A program made the position numbers and the translations under genes. DNA of 6,272 bases from a bacterium (GTDB taxonomy: Bacteria; SM23-31; JAUVVT01): the NCBI GenBank assembly GCA_030604505.1, contig JAUVVT010000121.1, positions 1 through 6,272 on the forward strand, read 5' to 3'. Shown here piece by piece: positions 1 through 5,319 of the stretch (positions are counted from its first letter, which is position 1; the number at the start of each line of letters is the position of its first letter). Below the pieces are notes generated by a model. It saw only the letters and a program-made list of their open reading frames with translations, did not search any database and was not told where the DNA came from.

Positions 1-1
1 C

Positions 2-58
2 GATAAAATACAAGAAATGACAAGCTCAGCAAATCTTGCACATCGCCGTATTACTTAA
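2..58 (+). CDS. Possible C-terminal end of a plus-strand gene entering from the left edge
   Basis: Frame 2 is open from the edge to a TAA at 56-58 and reads as 18 residues ending in SANLAHRRIT. The composition is plausible for a helical protein end, and it would face the minus-strand operon tail to tail. It is too short to recognise a family. The frame could equally be open by chance, because an 18-codon run is not significant. Confidence 0.25.
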   Translation, partial: DKIQEMTSSANLAHRRIT

Positions 59-61
59 ATA

Positions 62-169
62 ATGGAACTGAATAAAAAAGCATCTATTTTTGATTGCAGT
101 CAGCAGCTTTATAAAATTATGAGTAAAGAAGCAAAAAAGTTTGGATTCCAAATCAAAATGAATAATTAA
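62..169 (+). CDS. Possible 35-residue ORF in the same frame as the edge fragment
   Basis: An ATG at 62 opens 35 codons to a TAA at 167-169. The product is lysine-rich, starts MELNKKASIFDCSQ and has no membrane segment. It is in the same frame as the fragment ending at 58, separated only by TAA-ATA, so the two could be one decayed reading frame. The bases before the ATG contain no purine-rich Shine-Dalgarno. I recognise no family, and this may be non-coding. Confidence 0.2.
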   Translation: MELNKKASIFDCSQQLYKIMSKEAKKFGFQIKMNN

Positions 170-268
170 GACTCATTTTTAGCAAAAGACTGTCTACATA
201 TCCAATTTGCCCTCTAAAAACCATTTTTTTTAAATAGAAAAAATATACATCAGCAACAAGAGAAAATC
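170..268. other. Short AT-rich spacer, no gene seen
   Basis: This spacer separates the weak plus-strand frame on the left from the stop of the DUF362 gene on the right. It contains runs of A and T but no GC-rich hairpin that would make a convincing terminator for either side. If the operon ends here, termination is either factor-dependent or not visible to me. Confidence 0.5.
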
Positions 269-1228
269 TTATAGAGTAATATTTTCAATATCAATCCGCT
301 TCAAATCTGCAATCCCGAGTTTATATTTATTCTGGGCAGCAGCCACATGAATCGGCGGAGGATACAGAGTCCACTCTCTTCCCTTAATCTCTCTTCTCTT
401 TTCCTGTATTTTTTTCAGGCAGACAGTATCAGCCGCAACCTGGTCAGTAGAAACAATTATCTCTTTATTCTGCCATAGATATTTCGGGTCAACCTGCGGG
501 CCCCCGTGAGCCAGCGGCAGCAGTGCATCAACAATATTCAAACGCAGCTTATTCTTTATCTCCGGTAAAGCCGGGATTATTCCGAGATCCTCACAACTGT
601 TCTTATGTATAACAAAAGAAACATTATCATCACGGACATTTATTTTTGTAACCGCACCGCACCAGTTTTTTATACATACTCCGATTCCCGAAAGCCAGTG
701 GACCTTTGTTCCTGGAACATTTATCAGTGCAGTTGCATGTTCGGTAATCACTTTACTTAATGAATTACTGCTGAAGCCAAAACTTATATCCCTGTTATAA
801 ATTCCCTTCTCACCATATCCTCCTCTCCCCCTTTCAAAGATAATTATCTTATCATCGGGAATCCCGACAGATTTTAACCTCTTTACAATATGCAGAACAA
901 CCTCGTTGTGGGTAACGGTCATCATCACGCATATCTTTATAGCAACGACATCCTTGGGAGAAAAAAATTCTCCCCATGCAGATTTTGTATCCCTTTTCCC
1001 GGTATATTTTTTCATCACCTCATCAATCACAACGTCCAAAACCTTTTGACTAACCTTATTTCTTCCGTCCATAATATTTTCACTCTTCCCGATAACAACC
1101 TTACTTCTACCATTCTCATTTCCGGTAAAACTTTTAACAGCCCACATTTTATCGATACCAAAACTCAAACCAAGAGCACCAAGCGAAGTGCTCTTTATAA
1201 AATCTCTTCTTGTTAAATTTGTTTTCAT
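269..1228 (-). CDS. Tat-exported DUF362 domain protein
   Basis: This is a 319-residue protein of the DUF362 family (PF04015), whose biochemical role is not established. The N-terminus has a canonical twin-arginine signal, TRRDFIK at residues 6-12, followed by a short hydrophobic stretch to about residue 27. The folded protein is therefore probably exported by Tat. Family-like blocks follow in order: VVAIKI with a nearby THNEVV; GIPDDKIIIFER; ALINVPGTKVH; GVCIKNWCG; LNIVDAL with GGP; and STDQVAADTVCLKKI before a KRREI stretch. There is no added CX2CX2C ferredoxin motif, unlike some DUF362 proteins. I chose the ATG at 1228 rather than one 33 bases upstream because a GAGG Shine-Dalgarno lies 5 bases before it and the Tat motif then sits at the very N-terminus. 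The upstream start would overlap the preceding gene. It is the last gene of the run and is probably co-expressed with the lipoprotein. Confidence 0.9.
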   Translation of the reverse strand: MKTNLTRRDFIKSTSLGALGLSFGIDKMWAVKSFTGNENGRSKVVIGKSENIMDGRNKVSQKVLDVVIDEVMKKYTGKRDTKSAWGEFFSPKDVVAIKICVMMTVTHNEVVLHIVKRLKSVGIPDDKIIIFERGRGGYGEKGIYNRDISFGFSSNSLSKVITEHATALINVPGTKVHWLSGIGVCIKNWCGAVTKINVRDDNVSFVIHKNSCEDLGIIPALPEIKNKLRLNIVDALLPLAHGGPQVDPKYLWQNKEIIVSTDQVAADTVCLKKIQEKRREIKGREWTLYPPPIHVAAAQNKYKLGIADLKRIDIENITL

Positions 1229-1238
1229 AAACACCTCA
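1229..1238 (-). promoter_or_regulatory. Shine-Dalgarno overlapping the upstream stop codon
   Basis: On the minus strand the TGA stop of the lipoprotein gene (1236-1238) runs straight into GAGG (1234-1237), 5 bases before the ATG of the DUF362 gene. The ribosome site is thus built partly from the upstream stop, which suggests translational coupling. It also decides the DUF362 start. Confidence 0.7.
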
Positions 1239-2177
1239 CTCTTTATTTGAAATTTTATCAAAAATTTTATCCAAATAATGACTGCAGATTTCCTTGCTCT
1301 TTCCTTCCAATATAAGAACTAAATATTTTTCCTTAAAATCTATTCCTAAAAATCCGCTTGACTCTACTTCTTTTATAACACGAAAATCTGCAATATCATC
1401 TTTAGAATCAATTTCCTTATTTAAATGCAGTTTTGAAAATCTTCTGTATGCTTCAAATCCGTCCTTCTCATCCTCATATTTGATAGTCATCAGCAAGAAT
1501 GTTCCGTAGTCTTCAAAATCATAATTTGCAATTACCCCACTTGCATTTTCTCCGATATTGAAAATATTTTCATTTGAAAAGTAATAAAAATTATTTAATG
1601 GAGTAATATGGAAAAAATAGTGTATACTCTTTTCCTCAAGTCCCTCTTTCGGCAGAAGCTGTACCAACTCCGGAATTTTATCCTCAGTATCGCCTATACT
1701 CTTTTCAATAATTTGTCCTGTATCAAATATTATATCTTCATTTTCCTCAAAACCCTTCCACATTTGAATCCTGCAGTAATATTTTCCCTTCCAGAATCTC
1801 AAGAGTCCTGACTCATATATCCCAATAGTTCCGACATCAATCCGTTTACCATAAAGGTCAAAACTCATAACTCCGTAAGCGCAATCTTTATCCTCCATCT
1901 CATATAATTCAATAACTATTTCAACCTCATCCTTATTTACAATTTTTTTTAAACCAAGCTGAACAAAATTATAAGCAAAATAAAGCTCTGCTCCTCCGTC
2001 CATATAATCAGACATCTCCTGAACAGACCTCAAAACCCTGCTTTCACTCTCATTCCAGCCAGGGAAGTCCTCTGCCTTTGGCAATAATTCAAGTATCCCT
2101 TTATCCATACTGCACCCAAATATACAAAATATCACAAATAAAATTAAAATAATTATGCTAAATTTAAAATATTTCAT
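1236..2177 (-). CDS. DUF6599-like lipoprotein
   Basis: This 313-residue envelope protein has a strong type II signal: lysines at residues 2 and 5, a hydrophobic core from 8 to 20, and IFGC with the lipid-bearing cysteine at residue 22. Phe at position -2 is slightly off the usual lipobox. The mature part resembles the DUF6599 family (PF20244) as I remember it. It has LLP followed by FPGW at 31-41, the block YMDGGAELYFAYNF at 58-71, AYGVMSF at 100-106, FWKGKYYCRI at 128-137 and a second LLPK at 174-177. The function is unknown and there are no catalytic motifs I can name. The ATG at 2177 has no strong Shine-Dalgarno (only AAGTG nearby), but the signal peptide fixes the start. The gene lies 61 bases after the small membrane gene and is coupled to the DUF362 gene, so the two products may form an exported pair. 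It could instead be an unrelated lipoprotein with similar motifs. Confidence 0.8.
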   Translation of the reverse strand: MKYFKFSIIILILFVIFCIFGCSMDKGILELLPKAEDFPGWNESESRVLRSVQEMSDYMDGGAELYFAYNFVQLGLKKIVNKDEVEIVIELYEMEDKDCAYGVMSFDLYGKRIDVGTIGIYESGLLRFWKGKYYCRIQMWKGFEENEDIIFDTGQIIEKSIGDTEDKIPELVQLLPKEGLEEKSIHYFFHITPLNNFYYFSNENIFNIGENASGVIANYDFEDYGTFLLMTIKYEDEKDGFEAYRRFSKLHLNKEIDSKDDIADFRVIKEVESSGFLGIDFKEKYLVLILEGKSKEICSHYLDKIFDKISNKE

Positions 2178-2214
2178 TTACACTTAAATCTATAATAGAA
2201 AATTTTTTGGCGGC

Positions 2215-2236
2215 ACCTTTTTTTTTCAAAAAAGGT
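2215..2236 (-). repeat. A/T-rich perfect inverted repeat after the small membrane gene
   Basis: Arms at 2215-2223 and 2228-2236 are perfect 9-base complements (ACCTTTTTT against AAAAAAGGT) around a 4-base loop. The repeat starts 2 bases after the TAG stop at 2239-2241. Next to it on the left is GGCGG and then a run of T on the plus strand. It contains only three G-C pairs per arm, so it would be a weak terminator. It could also be a 3' end stabiliser or one copy of a dispersed intergenic hairpin. Confidence 0.5.
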
Positions 2237-2238
2237 AT

Positions 2239-2424
2239 CTATCTTTTTAACCTAAATAATTCGGGAACCATCCACAGAGGTGCAGACAAAATCCAGAAAA
2301 GACTTGCAACATTAAACCATAATAAATATGTTTCAAAACTAATGTAACTTAAAAATGTTAAAAAAGGCGTTACAGCGCAAATACCGAGAGCAATAACAGA
2401 AATAATAATTGACAAAATCTTCAT
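2239..2424 (-). CDS. Small two-helix inner membrane protein next to the permease
   Basis: This 61-residue protein is almost wholly hydrophobic. Helix one spans about residues 4-28, with a proline near 20. Helix two spans about 33-53 and is rich in Trp, Phe and Leu. A short basic tail, RLKR, follows and should face the cytoplasm. The start is supported by a GAGG Shine-Dalgarno 5 bases upstream of the ATG at 2424. The gene begins 10 bases after the permease stop, so it is almost certainly co-translated with it. Small proteins of this shape beside transporters can be accessory subunits or assembly factors. That is an inference from position and size only, because I cannot assign a named family. 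A chance frame is unlikely given the strong ribosome site and the coherent helix pattern. Confidence 0.75.
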   Translation of the reverse strand: MKILSIIISVIALGICAVTPFLTFLSYISFETYLLWFNVASLFWILSAPLWMVPELFRLKR

Positions 2425-2434
2425 CTTATCCTCA

Positions 2435-3832
2435 TTATTTATTTGATATTTCTTCTTTTTTGAGTTTTAATTCAATATATGTTAAAATTAAATATAAAAC
2501 CATAGCAAACAAATATCCGGGCAGCCATCTGAAAAATAAATGTATCGGCAAGATAGAACACACAAACAATGTCAAAAACCATGTAATTAAAGCTGGAATA
2601 TTAAAAAGCTTTTCTAATTTTCCAATCCTGTATTGTGGAATTTTTACCAGTGGAAAAATCCAATGTTCCACAAATACAACGGCTCCAATCGGCATAAGAA
2701 TCAGACCATAGATTGCAACAAAGTCTAAAAGCCTCAGGAAAAATCCGGGAAAACACGCTGCAATAGTAGTTGCAATACCTGCAACTAAAGTAACCTTCCA
2801 TCTTTTCCAATTCGGCGTGAGGGTTTGAATCGCCAAACCTACACGATACATAGTTGGATTTGCTGTTGTTATGCCGGCTATCACAACCGCAAATGCCCCG
2901 GCAAGTCCCGCTGCCGTGTATGCCATAAGGCCGGGATTCATCTCTCTGGCAACAGCAGCAACCATAACACCGGAACAAATCCAGGCAAGAAAATGCCCGA
3001 AAAACATACCGAATGCAGAATAAAATCCATAAGTCCATTTTTTTGCATACCTCAATGTAGCCATATCGGAAAGGTCGATATGCATTGCAAGATTACAGAA
3101 CCACGCAAAAAAGATAATATGCCAGATTGAAAACTTTTCCTGGCCCGGTGTAACCGTGCCGTTCCATATCTTTGTTGTCGCTATATGCCAAAGGTCTGAA
3201 AAACTCCCTATATGACCGAATTTGGGAAGAAGAGCTATTGCTCCGGCAATAAAAACAAGAAAAACCCAGGGAATAAACACCTTCGAAAACTGGCTCAATT
3301 TCTCAAATCCGAGAATCGCTATTAACGTCACAATAACACCGACAAACATTGTAATTACAACCCAACCCACGCTGTTCGGCAGAAAATCCGTTAAAGCCGG
3401 CGTAGGTATATTAAACGCCAGCCCAACAGCAGTTGCTGAAACTGAAATCATAGCTCCCTCAAGAATTCAGTATAGAATCGCATTCTCGATATTATTTAAA
3501 ACCGTCAACCCTGGACCTATAATCTTTTTTAAATACCAGTACAGGGTGAGTCTGACTCTGGTTGCAATAGGAGCACAAATAAATGCCCACGACAGTACTG
3601 CCAATAAATTCCCTATTAAAAGCCCGAAAATCAGTTCCTTTGCAGTTATTCCATGAAGAACAAAAAATGGACCTATGACAAATTCTGTGGCAGCGACATG
3701 CTCGCCTGCAAAAAATGAAATGAATTTCCACTTGTTCTGGAATTTATCTTCTGTAACAGGTTCCCTGTCAAATTCATAATAAGAGTCCAACCGGGAGGAT
3801 ACATCCTTAAATGAAAACAGTGATTTCTTCAT
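2435..3832 (-). pseudogene. NCS1-like permease (cytosine/purine/allantoin type) with one in-frame TGA
   Basis: The frame from the ATG at 3832 to the TAA at 2435-2437 would encode 465 residues, normal for nucleobase:cation symporter-1 permeases (PF02133). It is broken by a TGA at codon 122 (3467-3469). The left part, residues 1-121, holds a cytoplasmic lead, helix 1 starting near GEHVAATEFVIGPFF and helix 2 near GLLIGNLLAV. The rest starts again at an in-frame ATG at 3451 and holds about nine complete helices, including FFAWFCNL, SGVMVAAVA, GITTANPTMYR and a C-terminal pair ending in lysines. Helix 3 spans the TGA, giving 12 in total. There is no frameshift or other damage. I chose the ATG at 3832 over a TTG 12 bases upstream because GGAG lies 4 bases before it. 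Its place after the isomerase suggests it carries the pathway sugar, although known NCS1 substrates are nucleobases and related ring compounds. It may be a recent nonsense mutant, a sequencing error, a split pair or a recoded gene. Confidence 0.8.
3467..3469 (-). other. In-frame TGA inside helix 3 of the permease
   Basis: The codons around it read GCG ATT CTA TAC TGA ATT CTT GAG GGA GCT ATG. The frame is identical on both sides, and the ATG six codons later could restart translation. GAGGGAG lies only 2 bases before that ATG, closer than ideal for initiation. TGA ends the kinase, isomerase and lipoprotein genes here, so a genome-wide reassignment of TGA is unlikely. Confidence 0.9.
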
Positions 3833-3863
3833 ATTACTCCACAAGTTTTATAATTAAATCTTT

Positions 3864-3893
3864 ATTTTATTAACAGAATCTGATAAAAAACAA
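3864..3893 (-). promoter_or_regulatory. Weak sigma-70 type promoter candidate before the permease
   Basis: On the minus strand TTGTTT (3888-3893) and TAAAAT (3864-3869) are 18 bases apart. That gives three of six matches to the -35 and five of six to the -10 consensus. It would start RNA about 25 bases before the permease ATG. The 157-base gap to the isomerase, the largest in the cluster, makes an internal promoter plausible. The gap is so AT-rich that chance matches are expected. Confidence 0.2.
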
Positions 3894-3967
3894 ATAATAG
3901 AACCAAGAAATGTATGAAATATCAAACAAGGATCAAATTCTTAAAGAAATTATATATTCTTCCATTT

Positions 3968-3980
3968 GTGTAATTCGCGG
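3968..3980. repeat. GTGTAAT-type repeat copy after the isomerase gene
   Basis: GTGTAATTCGCGG matches a second copy at 5301-5313 at 10 of 13 positions. Each copy lies 6-9 bases beyond the stop codon of the gene before it. The remainder of the gap (3833-3967) is AT-rich and shows no gene. Confidence 0.35.
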
Positions 3981-3989
3981 CAAAAATAA

Positions 3990-5246
3990 TCAAGCTCTTT
4001 TTTTCTCTATCTTCTGCTGATAGCCGCTTTCTGCATAAGCAATCAATGGTACAGGATGCAATCCCTGCCTTCTGTAAGCTTCCATCACAATTGGGCTGGT
4101 GTCGGTATTCAATAATGCTCTTTCAAACTCAACATTAGAGCCAATAATATCTTTTGCTTTTTGCAGTTCGCTTAATTCAGACATATCAACCAAAACAGCT
4201 TTTGCTATCGACCTTTTTAATGCGTCAACCGATTTTAGTATAGACGGTATTCTTTGTTCTGCCCTTGCCATCTGGTCAAGTGCAAACACCCAATTCTTTG
4301 ATGGCTCTGCATTATAAATAACATCACCCCTCAGCAGCTCATGAAATATTTTTGCCATCATATAATCAGCCTGTACCGAATGGTCATCATCTGCTGCATA
4401 CCTTGTATTAAAATGAAATCCTCCTCTAATGTCAAATGCAATCATATTAGCAACTATCTGTTCAATATTTGTACTGTGATGATGATGTCCAAGGTCAACG
4501 AGAACTCCGCCCTTTTCCCCAAACAATCTCGATAATTCCCTCGCAGTCGCCCAATCGGGAATAGTTGTGCTGTATGTTCCCGGCTCAAAAACCTTATATT
4601 CAACTAAAATCCTTTTCAATTTACCCTTCTGGTCTTCAGGAACCTTCTCCCAAACCTCAATTATTGAGTCTCTCAGCAATCCTATTTTATCTTTGAGTTC
4701 TCTCTGCCCCGGATAGTTTGTTCCGTCCGGGAACCACAATGTCAAAAGCCCATCCGAAAGTTCTGCAGCTACTTTTGCACCAAAAAGAGTCTGCTCAATA
4801 TAGTTCTTTCTTACTAAAATATTTTGTGATGTAAAGCTTCCGTCCTCTGAATCTCCAACAAAATAAGTCGGACTGACTGAACCTATTTTTAAATTATTCT
4901 TTTCAAATTCTTCTTTGACCCTTAATGCAACCTCAAAATCACCTGCAGCCCCATCCTTCGACAAAAACCACAATATATGCAGCCCAACAGTGGGTGTTGA
5001 ATTCGTTAGCTTATGAATCAAACCGACATCTTCTGCAATCTCTTCTGTGTTTCTTGCAGCCCCTCCGGTACCCCCACCCTCAAATCTTCCACCACCTCCA
5101 AAACCTTCCCATACCTGCCACCCGGGAACCTCAACTATAAATTTCTCTGTATATTCAATCGACTTCTCAACCGCTTCATCTCCAAAATCAGACTTCAAAT
5201 ATTCCAATCCTTTAATTCTGATTTCATCAAGATTATTAGACATCAT
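3990..5246 (-). CDS. rhaI: L-rhamnose isomerase, RhaI (P. stutzeri) type
   Basis: This 418-residue cytoplasmic TIM-barrel enzyme should convert L-rhamnose to L-rhamnulose using two divalent metals. Ligands recalled for the P. stutzeri enzyme all appear here with a constant shift of three: Glu216, Asp251, His278 and Asp324 for one metal; His254, Asp286 and Asp288 for the other. Lys218 sits in EYKVFEPG. Other family blocks are PDGTNYPGQ (173-181), VDLGHHHHSTNIEQI (249-263) and GGFHFNTRYAADDD (275-288). The length is normal for RhaI; the E. coli RhaA type is a different, more distant branch. Residues 48-62 form an unusually glycine-rich loop. Two adjacent ATG codons (5246 and 5243) follow AGGAG by 4 and 7 bases, so either could start the protein. 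The gene lies 73 bases after the kinase and 157 before the permease, consistent with a sugar operon. RhaI enzymes have relaxed specificity, so another deoxy- or rare aldose such as D-allose is a possible real substrate. Confidence 0.92.
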   Translation of the reverse strand: MMSNNLDEIRIKGLEYLKSDFGDEAVEKSIEYTEKFIVEVPGWQVWEGFGGGGRFEGGGTGGAARNTEEIAEDVGLIHKLTNSTPTVGLHILWFLSKDGAAGDFEVALRVKEEFEKNNLKIGSVSPTYFVGDSEDGSFTSQNILVRKNYIEQTLFGAKVAAELSDGLLTLWFPDGTNYPGQRELKDKIGLLRDSIIEVWEKVPEDQKGKLKRILVEYKVFEPGTYSTTIPDWATARELSRLFGEKGGVLVDLGHHHHSTNIEQIVANMIAFDIRGGFHFNTRYAADDDHSVQADYMMAKIFHELLRGDVIYNAEPSKNWVFALDQMARAEQRIPSILKSVDALKRSIAKAVLVDMSELSELQKAKDIIGSNVEFERALLNTDTSPIVMEAYRRQGLHPVPLIAYAESGYQQKIEKKRA

Positions 5247-5250
5247 AGTA

Positions 5251-5255
5251 CTCCT
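5251..5255 (-). promoter_or_regulatory. Shine-Dalgarno of the isomerase gene
   Basis: AGGAG on the minus strand lies 4 bases before the first ATG and 7 bases before the second. The spacing slightly favours the second ATG, which would shorten the product by one methionine. Confidence 0.7.
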
Positions 5256-5276
5256 ATTATTCTTTTAAAAATATCC

Positions 5277-5291
5277 GATAAAATTCTTATC
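5277..5291. repeat. Small inverted repeat between kinase and isomerase
   Basis: GATAA (5277-5281) and TTATC (5287-5291) pair around AATTC. The 5-base AT-rich stem is too weak for a terminator. It adjoins the GTGTAAT-type sequence at 5301-5313 and may belong to the same repeat unit. Confidence 0.3.
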
Positions 5292-5300
5292 TTAAAATCC

Positions 5301-5313
5301 GTGTAATCAGTGG
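5301..5313. repeat. GTGTAAT-type repeat copy after the kinase gene
   Basis: GTGTAATCAGTGG, within the longer ATCCGTGTAATCAGTGGA, begins 6 bases past the kinase stop and has a related copy at 3968-3980. From memory, sequences like ATCCGTGTAATC...GTGG recur between genes in many environmental bacterial genomes, but I cannot confirm this here. Confidence 0.4.
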
Positions 5314-5319
5314 ACATTT

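Noticed and set aside
890..1216. Plus-strand open frame of 108 codons
   Set aside because: It lies antisense to the DUF362 gene, whose family motifs and Tat signal are clear. Its translation has no recognisable domain.
2178..2214. TATTAT as a -10 box for the lipoprotein gene
   Set aside because: The nearest TTGAAA is 26 bases upstream, too far for a sigma-70 promoter, and nothing suitable lies at 16-18 bases.
2601..3038. Minus-strand frame rich in cysteine and arginine
   Set aside because: It is an out-of-frame reading of the permease. The Cys/Arg richness comes from shifted membrane codons.
3222..3656. Plus-strand open frame of 144 codons across the TGA site
   Set aside because: It is antisense to the transporter, whose helices are continuous on the other strand. 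It is a shadow and not an explanation of the interruption.
5247..5319. Promoter or terminator between kinase and isomerase
   Set aside because: The gap has only a 5-bp AT-rich stem and no hexamer pair with correct spacing that stands out from the AT-rich background.
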